Below are positions 32,040 to 47,000 of a stretch of DNA of 64,000 nucleotides, one piece after another. Position 1 is the first letter of the stretch. Each line of letters starts with the position of its first letter. Under the pieces are notes generated by a model, which worked only from the letters and a program-made list of their open reading frames with translations, was not told the DNA's origin and did not search any database. Source of the DNA: Reticulascus tulasneorum (taxonomy: Eukaryota; Ascomycota; Sordariomycetes; Glomerellales; Reticulascaceae); the NCBI GenBank assembly GCA_001557505.1, contig LSAX01000012.1, forward strand, positions 372,001 through 436,000, read 5' to 3'. A program made the position numbers and the translations under genes.

Positions 32040-35000
32040 CATGGCGGACCTGTCGAGCAGTCATATGCCCAGGGCCGCTTGTGGTTCCTCGACCAGCTTA
32101 AACTCGATGCGTCGGGGTACCTCATTCCGCTGGCCTCACGAATGCATGGGCCATTACACGTTGATGCTCTTGCAGCCGCCTTGTTCGCTCTAGAGCAGCG
32201 GCACGAAATTCTGAGAACGACATTCGCAGAGCAGGATGACGTAGGTGTGCAAATTGTGCACCCCAGCCGCCCGAAGCCGCTCAGAATAATTGATGTATCA
32301 GCCGAGTGGAACGGAAGCTACATTGAGCCTTTAAAACAAGAACAGACCACGCCTTTCGATCTGTCGTCTGAGCCCGGGTGGAGAGTATCACTGCTACGAC
32401 TAGGAGACAACGATCACATCCTTTCTATCGTAATGCACCACATCATATCTGATGGTTGGTCGATCGATGTGTTGCGCCAAGAGCTGGACCAGTTCTATGC
32501 CGACGCGGTCCATGGCCACGATCCGTTGTCGCGAGTGAGCCCGCTCCCCATCCAGTATCGCGACTTTGCCGTATGGCAGAAGCAGGCCGAGCAGGTGGCG
32601 GAGCACGAGCGGCAGCTCGAGTACTGGAAAACACAGCTGGCAGACAGCTCTCCCGCCGAGATTTTGAGCGATCGACCACGACCGGCGATACTATCTGGCA
32701 GTGCTGGGTTGGTCCAGCTCGCAATCGAAGGTGCAGTGTACGATGGGCTTCAGGCGTTCTGCCGCACACACCAGACTACTCCATTCGCCGTACTGCTCGC
32801 GGCTTTCCGCGCAACACACTACCGACTCACTGGGGTGGAAGATGCCACCATTGGCACCCCAGTCGCCAATCGTAATCGGCCGGAGCTGGAGAACATGATC
32901 GGCTTCTTTGTCAATACGCAGTGTATGCGGATTACTGTAGAGCAGAATGACACATTCGAAAGCCTGGTTCAACAGGTCCGGTCAACCACGACAGCCGCAT
33001 TTGCACACCAAGATGTCCCGTTCGAGCGCATCGTGTCAGCGCTCGTACCTGGATCGAGAGATACGTCCCGGAACCCGCTTGTACAACTCATGTTTGCTCT
33101 CCATTCACAGCAGGACCTTGGAAAGATTCAGTTGGACGGGATTATCGGAGAACCTGTACCAGGGGCGGTGTCAACGCGGTTCGATATCGAATTCCACGTA
33201 TTCCAAGAGGCAGGAAGACTAGTGGGCAATATCTTCTTTGCCACAGATCTCTTTGAGGTGAAGACTATTAATAGCATGGTTTCAATTTTCGAGGAGGTTC
33301 TCGGCCAAGGCCTGGTTAAACCCGAGATACCCATCGCCGTCCTCCCATTTACTCACACGGTCCCCAACCTTCGCAGCGCAGGCTTGCTCGACATCGAGAG
33401 GACCAACTACCCTCGAGATTCCAGCGTGGTAGACGTGTTCAGAACGCAGGTGGCTGGTTGCCCAGACGCGACGGCCGTCACTGACGGGTCTTCGCGCCTA
33501 ACATACGCCCAGTTGGACCGACAATCGGACGAGGTCGCTTCCTGGCTTCGGCAGCGAAATATGGCAGCCGAGACGCTTGTCGGAGTGCTCGCGCCGCGGT
33601 CGTGTCAGACGATTGTGGCCTTCTTCGGAATTCTTAAGGCGAACCTTGCTTATCTTCCGCTGGACGTCAACGTGCCAATTGCTCGCATGGAGGCTATTTT
33701 GTCTGCCGTTGCCGGCCGGAAGGTAATCTTGCTCGGCACAGGTGTTCCCACTCCGGAACTTCAGCTGGCTGACGTGGAACTGGTTCGGATCGACGACACT
33801 CAAGGCCATTATGATCCAGATGAAAGCATGAATGCTGGCGTTGGACCGTCTGCCACAAGCCTTGCTTACGTCATCTTCACCTCGGGGTCGACAGGTACAC
33901 CTAAGGGCGTCATGGTAGAGCACCGTAGCATCGTGCGACTGGTCAAAGAGAGCAATGTCGTATCCAAGCTATCACAAGCAGTTCCCGTAGCTCATCTTTC
34001 TAATGTTGCTTTCGATGCCGCGACATGGGAAATCTACATGCCCCTTTTAAACGGCGGTACAGTGGTCTGCATTGACTATTTTACCGTCCTAGACAGGAAG
34101 GAGCTCCAGGCATTATTTCTACAGGAACAAATACGCGCTGCTATGCTTCCCCCTGCGCTGCTCAAACAGTGCTTGGCTGATACCCCTTCCATGATCGAAT
34201 CCCTGGACATCCTTTTCGTCGCGGGCGATCGGTTTGACAGTCGCGATGCGGTCCATGCACAATCCCTTGTGGGCACTGGCGTTTATAATGCATATGGTCC
34301 AACAGAGAATGCTATCTTGAGCACTATCTATAATGTGGGCGAGCAGGAATCATATGTGAATGGGGTTCCGATCGGCCGGGCCGTCAGCAACTCCGGAGCC
34401 TATATCATGGACCTGAACCAACAGCTTGTTCCCCTCGGCGTGATGGGCGAACTAGTCGTCACCGGAGACGGCCTCGCGCGAGGGTACACTGATCCAACCT
34501 TAGACCAAGACCGCTTCGTGCACGTGGCCATCAAGGGAGAGTCCGTGAGAGCATATCGAACTGGAGACCGGGCTCGTTACCGACCAACAGACGGACATAT
34601 CGAGTTCTTTGGCCGGATGGACCAACAGATTAAGATCCGTGGCCACCGAATTGAGCCGGCCGAAATAGAACACGCCATGCTAAGGCACGATATAGTTCAC
34701 GACGCAGCGGTCGTTGTCCGGGTACGAGACGGCCAAGAGCCAGAAATGGTCGGTTTCATCGAGACTCGCGGCCACGGCTATATTGGACAGGATTGGGCCA
34801 CAGACGACGGTACCACCCGGCACCTGGAAAATGGAGAAGAACAGTCTGCTGCGAGGTCTGAAAATGAGATTCGTAGATCACTGCAGATTCTATTTCCGTC
34901 GTATATGGTCCCTGAACGGATCGTGATATTAGACCGAATGCCTCTCAATGCCAATGGCAAGGTTGACCGACGGGCGCTTTCGAAACAGGCTGAGACCGTT

Positions 35001-38000
35001 CGTAAGACCAAGTCCAGCTCCATACACGTTGCTCCGCGCAACGAAGTAGAGGCCGCGTTGTGCGAGGTGTTTGCTGATGTGCTTGGCGCTAACGTCGGAA
35101 TCACCGATAATTTCTTCGATCTCGGTGGCCACTCCCTCATGGCCACCAAGCTTGCAGCCCGCATCAGTCGTCGCCTGGACACCCATGTATCTGTCAAGGA
35201 TGTATTCGACCAACCCGTCCTGGCCGATCTCGCCGCCACCATCCGCCGAGGCTCGACCCCACATAGTCCCATCCCTGCGACAAAGTACGGCGGACCTGTC
35301 GAGCAGTCATTTGCCCAGGGCCGTTTGTGGTTCCTCGACCAGCTGAATCTTGATGCTGCGTGGTACCTGATGCCGCTCGCCACACGAATGCTCGGGTCAC
35401 TGCACGTTGATGCTCTTACAGCCGCCTTGTTCGCTCTAGAGCAGCGACACGAAACTCTGAGGACGACATTCGCAGAGCTGAACGGCACAGGCATGCAGAT
35501 CATTCACCCTAGTCATCTGAAGCCGCTTAGAGTGATTGATGTATCAGCCGAGTGGAATGGAAGCTACATTGAGCCTCTCAAACAAGAGCAGACAACACCC
35601 TTCGACTTGTCGTCTGAGCCAGGGTGGAGGGTATCGTTGCTACGACTAGGAGATGACGACCATATCCTATCTATCGTTATGCACCACATCATCTCCGACG
35701 GCTGGTCGATCGATGTGTTGCGCCAAGAGCTGGACCAGTTCTATGCCGACGCGGTCCATGGCAACGATCCGTTGTCGCGAGTGAGCCCGCTTCCAATCCA
35801 GTATCGTGACTTTGCCGTATGGCAGAAGCAGGCCGAGCAAGTGATGGAGCATGAGCGGCAGCTCGAGTACTGGAAAACACAGCTTGCAGACAGCTCTCCC
35901 GCCGAGATTTTGGGCGATCGACCACGACCGGCGATATTATCTGGCCATGCTGGGTTGGTCCAGCTCGCAATCGAAGGTGCAGTGTACGATCGCCTCCAGG
36001 CGTTCTGCCGCACGCATCAGACGACTCCATTCGCCGTACTGCTAGCGGCTTTCCGCGCAGCACACTATCGGCTCACCGGGGTCGAAGATGCCACTATTGG
36101 CACCCCAATCGCCAATCGTAATCGGCCGGAGCTGGAAAACATAGTTGGGTTCTTTGTCAATACGCAGTGTATGCGGATTACTGTAGACCATGAAGACACA
36201 TTCGAAAGCCTGGTTCAACAGGTCCGGTCAACCACGACAGCCGCATTTGCACACCAAGATGTCCCGTTCGAGCGCATCGTTTCAGCGCTCGTACCTGGAT
36301 CGAGAGATACGTCCCGGAACCCGCTCGTACAACTCATGTTTGCTCTCCATTCACAGAAGAACCTGGGAAAAGTCCAGTTGGATGGGATTGTCGGAGAACC
36401 TGTACCTGGGGCGGTATCAACGCGGTTCGATATCGAGTTTCACTTGTTCCAGGAAGCGGGAAGACTGGTAGGTAGAGTTCTCTTTGCCACAGACTTATTT
36501 GAGGCAAAGACGATCCATAATATGATCACCATCTTCGAGGAGGTTCTGGTCCAAGGCCTGGACATGCCTCAGATACCCATCGCGGTCCTCCCGCTCACCG
36601 ACAGTATCACTGACCTCCACGATATGGGCTTGCTTGATATCGAGAGGACCAACTATCCTCGAGATTCAAGCGTCGTAGACGTCTTCCGCAAACAGGTGGC
36701 CGCTTGCCCGGACGCCACGGCCGTCACTGACGCATCCTCACGCCTGACCTATGCCCAGCTGGACCGACAATCGGACGAGGTCGCTTCCTGGCTTCGGCAG
36801 CGAAATATGGCGGCCGAGACGCTGGTCGGAGTGCTTGCGCCGCGGTCGTGTCAGACGGTTGTGGCCTTCTTCGGCATTCTCAAGGCCAACCTTGCCTATC
36901 TTCCACTCGACGTCAATGTACCCGCTGCTCGCATCGAGGCTATTTTGTCTATTGTAGCGGGACGAAAGCTGATTTTACTCGGTGACGACGTCCCGCTACT
37001 AGATGTCTCTCTTGACAAGGTGGAACTCGTGCGGATCGGCGACACTATAGGACATCACAGTCCAGATGAACGTATAAGTGCCGGCATTCGGCCGTCGGCG
37101 ACAAGCCTTGCATATGTCGTTTTCACGTCCGGGTCCACAGGTAGGCCCAAAGGCGTTATGGTTGAACACCGCGCCATTCTACGGCTGGTAAAGCAGACTA
37201 ATTTAATTTCACAATTGGAGGTGGCCGTCTGCGTTGCTCACATGGCGAACCTTGCTTTCGATGCCACAACGTGGGAGATCTATGCGCCACTCCTAAACGG
37301 CGGTACAGTGGTTTGCATCGACTATATGACAGTTCTGGATCCTGACTCTCTGGCCCTTACTTTTTCAACAGAGAGGATTAGAGCTGCTTTCTTTTCTACT
37401 GCTCTGCTAAAGCAATGTCTGGACGCAACACCTTCTGCCATATCAGGCTTAGAACTATTATTTGCTGGGGGTGAAAGAATGCGTACGCAAGATTCCCTAA
37501 AAGCAAGGCAACTAGTTCGGGGCACATTTTGCCATGTATACGGGCCGACGGAGAATACGACGTTCAGTACTCTGTTCCGCATGCATGCAGAGGAGCGCTG
37601 TGTGAATGGTGTTCCGATTGGCCGAGCTGTCAGCAACTCCGGCGCTTATGTCATGGACCCCAAACAACAGTTGGTTTCTCTCGGAGTAATGGGCGAACTA
37701 GTAGTCACCGGAGACGGTCTGGCGCGAGGATACACGGATCCGATCTTAGACCAGGATCGTTTCGTGCAAGTGAACATCAACGGAGAGTCAGTCAGAGCAT
37801 ATCGAACTGGAGATCGGGCTCGTCACCGACCAGCAGATGGCCATATCGAGTTCTTTGGCCGGATGGACCAACAGATTAAGATCCGCGGCCACCGAATCGA
37901 GCCGGCCGAGGTAGAACACGCCATGCTGAGCCATGATATAGTTCGCGACGCGGCAGTCGTCATCCGGCTACAGGACGGCCAAGACCCGGAGATGGTCGGA

Positions 38001-41000
38001 TTTGTTACAGCTCAGGGCGAGAGTAGCACCACCAACGGCCACGACGAGGTCGCCAGCCAAGTGGAAGGTTGGGGAGACCATTTTGAAACGACAACATATG
38101 CAGACATCAACGACATCGATCGTTCTGCCGTCGGCAGCGACTTTATGGGCTGGACGTCGATGTATGACGGGAAGGCAATTGATAAGGCCGAGATGCAAGA
38201 ATGGCTCGACGACACTATGCAGACGCTCCTGGACGGCCGAGCACCTGGCCACGTCTTTGAGATAGGTACTGGCACCGGCATGGTTCTCTTCAATCTTGGC
38301 AAAGCTGCAGGACTAGAGAGCTATATAGGACTGGAGCCGTCCCGGTCGGCGACCGCCTTCGCCAACAACATGGTCAAGTCCAACCGGAATCTGGCGGGTA
38401 GAGTCGAAATACACGTCGGCACAGCCACAGATATCAGCCAGCTAGAGGGGCTCTGCCCGGACCTCGTGGTGCTTAACTCCGTCGTTCAGTACTTTCCCAC
38501 ACCCGAGTACTTATTGGAGGTCATCGACACGCTCACGCAGTTGCCGGGGGTCAAGCGTCTGTTCTTTGGTGACATTCGGTCGCATGCCACCAACAGGGAC
38601 TTTCTCGCCTCCAGGGCTCTTCATTCGCTCGGCAGAGACGTGAACAAAGAGAGTGTTCGACGGAAGATGGCAGAGATGGAAGAGCGCGAGGAGGAGCTCC
38701 TCGTCGACCCGGCGTTTTTCACCGGCCTAACTGGCCAGTTGCCTGGTCGGATCAGCCATGTTGAGATTCTGCCGAAGAAGATGAGAGCTACCAACGAGCT
38801 CAGCTCGTACCGATATGCGGCCGTCGTGTACGTGGGCAGTCCACAGGAAGATGCACAGCCTCTGCGTACAATTGACGCGAAGTCCTGGATTGACTTTGAA
38901 GGGACGCGGATGGACCGCCATGACCTTCTACGTCTCCTGCAGAGTTCGCCAGACGCTGTGGCAGTGCCCGTCGGCAATATCCCGTATAGCAAAACGATAC
39001 TAGAACGGTGTGTTGTCGAATCACTTGAGGATGACAATGTCAACGAAAGCGGGCAAGACTCAATCGACGGAATTGCCTGGCTCTCGTCTATCCGCTCCAA
39101 GTCTAACCGCTACGGATCTCTCTCTGCTACCGACCTGGTTCAGGTAGCCGAAGAGGCAGGCTTCAATGTCGAGATTAGCTGGGCCAGGCAGCGGTCCCAA
39201 CACGGCGCTCTCGATGCCGTGTTCCATCATTATCCACCTGTTCGCGACGGGGCCCGCGTGCTGCTGCAATTCCCGACCGATCACGGGAGGGCGTCGTTCG
39301 CTCGCACAAACCGACCACTGCAGCGTCTGAAGAGCCGGCGGGTCGAGGCACAGATCCTTGAGCGACTGCAAGCATTCCTCCCGTCGTACATGATACCTGG
39401 GAAGATCGTGGTACTAGACAAGATGCCTATTAATGCTAACGGCAAGGTCGACCGGAAAGAGCTCGCTCGAAAGGCCAAGGCCGTTCCCAAGACCAAGTCT
39501 GTCTCTATACGTGTGGCTCCCCGCAACGATATAGAGATCGCCTTATGCGAAGAGTTTGTCGATGTGCTCGGAGTCGACGTCGGAATCACCGATAACTTCT
39601 TCGATCTCGGTGGTCACTCCCTCATGGCCACCAAGCTTGCAGCCCGCATCAGTCGCCGCCTAGACACCCGGGTGTCTGTAAAGAATATCTTCGACCAGCC
39701 CGTCCTCGCCGATCTCGCCGACACTATCCAACAAGGCTCGACTCCACACAGTTCGATTCCCGTGGCGAAGTATAATAGACCGGTCGAGCAATCTTTTGCC
39801 CAGGGCCGCTTGTGGTTCCTCGACCAGCTGAATCTCGGTGCGTCGTGGTACCTCATGCCTCTCGCGGCACGAATTCGTGGGTCGCTGCACATTGATGCTC
39901 TTTCAATTGCCTTATTCGCTTTAGAGCAGCGACACGAAACCCTGAGGACGACATTCGCAGAGCAGGACGGTGTAGGCATGCAGATTATACACCCTAGTCG
40001 CACGAAGCCGCTCAAAGTCATTGACGTATCAGCGGAGTGGAATGGAAGCTACATTGAGCCTCTCGAACAAGAGCAGACCACCCCCTTCGACTTATCGTTT
40101 GAGCCAGGGTGGAGAGTATCACTGCTACGACTAGGAGACAACGATCACATCCTTTCTATCGTAATGCACCACATCATCTCTGATGGCTGGTCGATCGACG
40201 TGTTACGCCAAGAGCTGGACCAGTTCTATGCCGACGCGGTTCGTGGCCATGACCCGTTATCACGAGTCAGCCCGCTCCCCATCCAGTATCGCGACTTTGC
40301 CGTATGGCAGAAGCAGGCTGAGCAGGTGGCGGAGCACGAGCGGCAGCTCGAGTACTGGAAAACACAGCTTGCAGACAGCTCTCCCGCCGAGATTTTGAGC
40401 GATCGACCACGACCGGCGATACTATCTGGCCATGCTGGGTTGGTCCAGCTCTCGATCGAAGGTGCAGTGTACGATCGCCTCCAGGCGTTCTGCCGCACGC
40501 ATCAGACGACTCCATTCGCCGTACTGCTAGCGGCTTTCCGCGCAGCACACTATCGGCTCACCGGGGTCGAAGATGCCACTATTGGCACCCCAATCGCCAA
40601 TCGTAATCGGCCGGAGCTGGAAAACATAGTTGGGTTCTTTGTCAATACGCAGTGTATGCGGATTACTGTAGACCATGAAGACACATTCGAAAGCCTGGTT
40701 CAACAGGTCCGGTCAACCACGACAGCCGCATTCTCACACCAAGATGTCCCGTTCGAGCGCATCGTGTCAGCGCTCGTACCTGGATCGAGAGATACGTCCC
40801 GGAACCCGCTCGTACAACTCATGTTTGCTCTTCACTCACAGCGGGACCTAGGAAAGATTCAGTTGGACGGCATCGTCGGAGAACCTGTATCAGGGGCGGC
40901 ATCGACGCGATTCGATGTCGAGTTCCACATATTCCAAGAAGCAGGAAGACTGGCAGGCAATGTTTTCTTTGCCACAGATCTCTTTGAGGTGAAGACTATC

Positions 41001-44000
41001 AATAGCATGGTTTCAATTTTCGAGGAGGTTCTCGGCCAAGGCCTGGACAAACCCGAGATACCTATCGCGGTGCTCCCGTTTACCCACGCGATCTCACACC
41101 TTCACAGCGCGGGCTTGCTCGACATCGAGAAGACCAACTACCCTCGAGATTCCAGCGTGGTAGACGTGTTCAGAACGCAGGTGGCTGCTTGCCCAGACGC
41201 GACGGCCGTCACTGACGGGTCTTCGCGCCTAACATACGCCCAGTTGGACCGACAATCGGACGAGGTCGCTTCCTGGCTTCGGCAGCAAAATATGGCGGCC
41301 GAGACGCTGGTCGGAGTGCTTGCGCCGCGGTCATGCCAGACGATCGTGACTTTCTTAGGCATCCTCAAGGCGAATCTCGCCTATCTTCCGTTCGACCTCA
41401 ACGTGCCAATTGCTCGCATCGAGGCCATTCTGTCTGTCGTTTCAGGACGGAAGCTGATATTACTCGGTCCCGAGGTTCCTATGCCGAACATCCAACTACC
41501 TAAGGTAGAACTGGTTCGGATCGGCGATACTCTAGGGCATTGCCGTCAAGAAGACAGTATAAAGTCTGCCATTAGACCGTTAGCAACCAGCCTTGCTTAC
41601 GTCATCTTCACTTCTGGGTCGACAGGTATACCTAAAGGCGTCATGGTAGAGCACCGTAGCATCGTGCGACTGGTCAAAGAGAGCAATGTCGTATCCAAGC
41701 TATCACAAGCAGTTCCCGTAGCTCATCTTTCTAATGTTGCTTTCGATGCCGCGACATGGGAAATCTACATGCCCCTTTTAAACGGCGGTACAGTGGTCTG
41801 CATTGACTATTTTACCGTCCTAGACAGGAAGGAGCTCCAGGCATTATTTCTACAGGAACAAATACGCGCTGCTATGCTTCCCCCTGCGCTGCTCAAGCAG
41901 TGCTTGGTTGATACCCCTTCCATGATCGAATCCCTGGACATCCTTTTCGTCGCGGGCGATCGGTTTGACAGTCGCGATGCGGTCCATGCACAATCCCTTG
42001 TGGGCACTGGCGTTTATAATGCATATGGTCCGACCGAGAATGCTATCCTGAGCACAATTTATAATGTGGGCAAGCAGGAGTCATATGTAAATGGGGTTCC
42101 GATCGGCCGGGCCGTCAGCAACTCCGGAGCCTATATCATGGACCTGAACCAACAGCTTGTTCCCCTCGGCGTGATGGGCGAACTAGTCGTCGCCGGAGAC
42201 GGCCTCGCGCGAGGGTACACTGATCCAACCTTAGATCAAGACCGCTTCGTGCACGTGGCCATCAAGGGAGAGTCCGTGAGAGCATATCGAACTGGAGACC
42301 GGGCTCGTTACCGACCAACAGACGGAGATATCGAGTTCTTTGGCCGGATGGACCAACAGATCAAGATCCGTGGCCACCGAATAGAGCCGGGTGAAGTAGA
42401 ACATACCATGCTGAGCCAGGACATCGTTCGCGATGCGGCGGTCGTTGTGCAGGTACAGGACGACCAAGACCCGGAGATGGTCGGATTCGTTGCAACGCAG
42501 GGCGACGGCAGCACTACCAATGGCCACGACGAGGTCATCAACCAGGTAGAAGGGTGGGAAGACCATTTCGAGACTACCACATATGCAGATATCAACACCA
42601 TCGATCGTTCTGCCGTCGGCAGTGACTTCATGGGCTGGACATCGATGTATGACGGGAAGGCAATTGATAAGGCCGAGATGCAAGAGTGGCTCGACGACAC
42701 TATACAGACGCTCCTGGACGGTCGAGCACCTGGCCACGTCTTTGAGATAGGTACCGGCACTGGCATGGTCCTCTTCAATCTTGGCAAAGCTACAGGACTA
42801 GAGAGCTATGTAGGCCTGGAGCCGTCCCGGTCGGCGACCGCCTTCGCCAACAACATGGTCAAGTCCAACCCGAATCTGGCCGGTAGAGCCGAAATACACG
42901 TCGGCACAGCCACAGATATCAGCCAGCTAGAGGGGCTCTGCCCGGACCTCGTGGTGCTTAACTCCGTCGTTCAGTACTTCCCCACACCCGAGTACTTATT
43001 GGAGGTCATCGACACGCTCACGCAGTTGCCGGGGGTCAAGCGTCTGTTCTTTGGTGACATTCGGTCGCATGCCACCAACAGGGACTTTCTCGCCTCCAGG
43101 GCTCTTCATTCGCTCGGCAGAGACGTGAACAAAGAGAGTGTTCGACGGAAGATGGCAGAGATGGAAGAGCGCGAGGAGGAGCTCCTCGTCGACCCGGCGT
43201 TTTTCACCGGCCTAACTGGCCAGTTGCCTGGTCGGATCAGCCATGTTGAGATTCTGCCGAAGAAGATGAGAGCTACCAACGAGCTCAGCTCGTACCGATA
43301 TGCGGCCGTCGTGTACGTGGGCAGTCCACAGGAAGATGCACAGCCTCTGCGTACAGTTGACGCGAAGTCCTGGATTGACTTTGAAGGGACGCGGATGGAC
43401 CGCCATGAGCTTCTCCATCTCCTGCAGAACTCGCCAGACGCGGTGGCAGTGCCCGTCGGCAATATCCCATATAGCAAAACGATACTAGAACGGTGTGTTG
43501 TCGAATCACTTGAGGATGACAATGTCAACGAAAGCGGGCAAGACTCAATCGACGGAATTGCCTGGCTCTCGTCTATCCGCTCCAAGTCTAACCGCTACGG
43601 ATCTCTCTCTGCTACCGACCTGGTTCAGGTAGCCGAAGAGGCAGGCTTCAATGTCGAGATTAGCTGGGCCAGGCAGCGGTCCCAACACGGCGCCCTCGAT
43701 GCCGTGTTCCATCATTATCCACCTGTTCGCGACGGGGCCCGTGTGCTGCTACAATTCCCGACCGATCGTATGAACGCATCGTTGACCCATACAAACCGAC
43801 CACTGCAGCGTCTGCAGAGCCGGCGGGTCGAGGCGCAGATCCGTGAGCGACTGCAAGCATTACTTCCGTCGTACATGGTGCCTGGAAAGATCGTGTTGCT
43901 GGACCAAATGCCAATCAATGCCAACGGCAAGGTCGACCGGAAAGAGCTCGCTCGAAAGGCCAAGGCCGTTCCCAAGACCAAGCCTGTCTCTACACGTGTT

Positions 44001-47000
44001 GCTCCCCGCAATGAGATAGAGGCCGCGCTGTGCGAAGAGTTTGCTGATGTGCTTGGCGTCGACGTCGGGATCACTGATAACTTCTTCGATCTCGGTGGCC
44101 ACTCCCTCATGGCGACTAAGCTCACAGCACGCCTCAGTCGTCGTCTAGATACGCGGGTGTCCGTCAAGAACGTCTTCGACCAACCCGTTCTCGCCGATCT
44201 CGCCGCCACCATCCGCCGAGGCTCGACTCCACACAGCCCAATCCCCGTGACAAAGTACGATGGACCTGTGCAGCAATCGTTTGCCCAGGGCCGCTTGTGG
44301 TTCCTCGACCAGCTGAATATTGGTCCGTCGTGGTACCTGATGCCGCTTGCCACACGATTTCGTGGGCCGCTACATGTTGATGCTCTTACAACTGCCTTGT
44401 TCGGTCTAGAGCAGAGGCACGAAACCCTGAGGACGACATTCGCAGAGCAGGACGGAACGGGCGTGCAATTTATCCATCCCAGCCGCTCGAAGCCGCTCAG
44501 AGTGATTGATGTATCAGCCGAGTGGAATGGAAGCTACATTAAGCCGTTAAAACAGGAACAGACCACTCCTTTCGACTTGTCGTCTGAGCCAGGGTGGAGG
44601 GTATCGTTGCTACAACTAGGAGAAAACGATCACATCCTCTCCATCGTCATGCACCACATCATTTCTGATGGCTGGTCTATTGACGTGTTGTGCCGAGAGC
44701 TGGACCAGTTCTATGCCGACGCGGTCCGTGGCCACGACCCGCTATCGCGAATGAGCCCACTCCCCATCCAGTATCGCGACTTTGCTGTATGGCAGAAGCA
44801 GGCTGAGCAAGTGATGGAGCATGAGCGGCAGCTTGATTACTGGAAAACACAGCTTGCAGACAGCTCTGCCGCCGAGATTTTGAGCGATCGACCACGGCCG
44901 GCCATACAATCTGGCCATGCTGGGTTGGTCCAGCTCTCGATCGAAGGTGCTGTGTACGATGGGCTTCAGGCGTTCTGCCGCACGAAGCAGACGACTTCGT
45001 TCGCCGTACTGCTAGCGGCTTTCCGCGCAGCACACTATCGGCTCACCGGGGTCGAAGATGCCACCATTGGCACCCCAATCGCCAATCGTAATCGGCCGGA
45101 GCTGGAGAACATGATCGGCTTCTTTGTCAATACGCAGTGTATGCGGATTACTGTAGAGCAGAATGACACATTCGAAAGCCTGGTTCAACAGGTCCGGTCA
45201 ACCACGACAGCCGCATTTGCACACCAAGACGTACCGTTCGAGCGCATCGTGTCAGCGCTCGTACCTGGATCGAGAGATACGTCCCGGAACCCGCTCGTAC
45301 AAATCATGTTCGCTCTCCATTCACAGCAGGACCTGGGAAAGATTCAGTTGGATGGCATTGTCGGAGAGCCTGTAGCAGGGGCGGCATCGACGCGATTTGA
45401 TCTCGAGTTCCACGTATTCCAAGAGGCAGGAAGACTGGTGGGCAATGTTTTCTTTGCCACAGATCTCTTTGAGGTGAAGACTATCCATAGCATGGTTTCC
45501 ATCTTCGAGGAGGTTCTACACCAAGGCCTGGACAAACCTGAAATACCCATTGCGCTGCTCCCGTTTGCCCACGGGGTCGCAGAGCTTTCCAACGAAGGCT
45601 TGCTTGACATCGAGCGAACCAATTACCCTCGAGATTCAAGCGTGATCGACGTCTTCCGGAAGCAGGTGGCCGTGAGCCCAGACGCAATGGCCGTAACCGA
45701 CGTATCTTCAAACTTGACCTACTCCCAGCTGGATCGACAATCAGACAAGGTCGCTGCCTGGCTTCGCCGACGGAACATGACCGCCGAGACTCTGGTCGGA
45801 GTGCTTGTGCCGCGGTCATGCCAGGCAGTCGTGGCGTTCTTCGGCATTCTGAAAGCGAACCTAGCCTATCTTCCGCTTGACCTCAACGTGCCAGTTGCTC
45901 GCACCGAGGCCATTCTGTCTGTCGTTTCGGGACAGAAACTAATATTACTTGGTCCCGAGGTTTCTGTGCCAGACATCCGACTACCTAAGGTAGAACTGGT
46001 TCGGATCGACGACATTTTAGGCCATTATGATCCAGATGAAACTATGAAGGCAAGTGTTGAACCGACGGCCACAAGCCTCGCATGTGTCATCTTCACATCC
46101 GGGTCGACAGGTAAACCCAAGGGCGTTATGATCGAGCATCGCGCCATCCTACGACTGGTAAAGCAGAGTAACATAATCTCACAATTGAAGGCGGCCGTCT
46201 GTGTTGCTCATATGGCGAATCTCGCTTTCGATGCCACAACGTGGGAGATATATGCGCCACTTCTAAACGGTGGGACAGTGGTCTGCATCGACTATATGAC
46301 TGTTTTAGACCCTACTTCTTTGGCCCTTACTTTTTCAACAAAGACTGTTAGAGCTGCGTTCTTTTCTACAGCTCTGCTAAAGCAGTGTTTGGACGAAATC
46401 CCTTCTGCCATAGCTGGGTTAGACGTACTGTTTGCCGGGGGTGAAAGAATGCGACCACAAGATTCCATAATAGCGATGCAACTAGTTCAGGACACGTTCT
46501 GCCATGTATACGGGCCAACGGAAAACACAACTTTCAGTACTCTGTTCCACATGCGCCTAGGGGAGCGCTGTGTGAATGGTGTTCCGATTGGCCGAGCTGT
46601 CAGCAACTCCGGCGCTTATGTCATGGATCCGAACCAACGGCTTGTTCCCTTCGGTGTGATGGGCGAACTAGTAGTCACCGGGGACGGTCTGGCGCGAGGT
46701 TACACCGACACAACCTTGAACCAGGACCGCTTCGTGTACGTGAACATCAACGGAGAGTCCGTAAGGGCATACCGAACTGGAGACCGGGCGCGCTACCGAC
46801 CAATAGACGGCCATATCGAGTTCTTTGGCCGGATGGACCAACAAATTAAGATCCGCGGCCACCGAATAGAGCCGGCCGAGGTAGAACACGCCATGCTCAG
46901 CCATGATATAGTTCGCGACGCGGCAGTCGTCATCCGGCTACAGGACGGCCAAGACCCGGAGATGGTCGGATTCGTTACAACCCAGGGTGAGAGTAGCACC

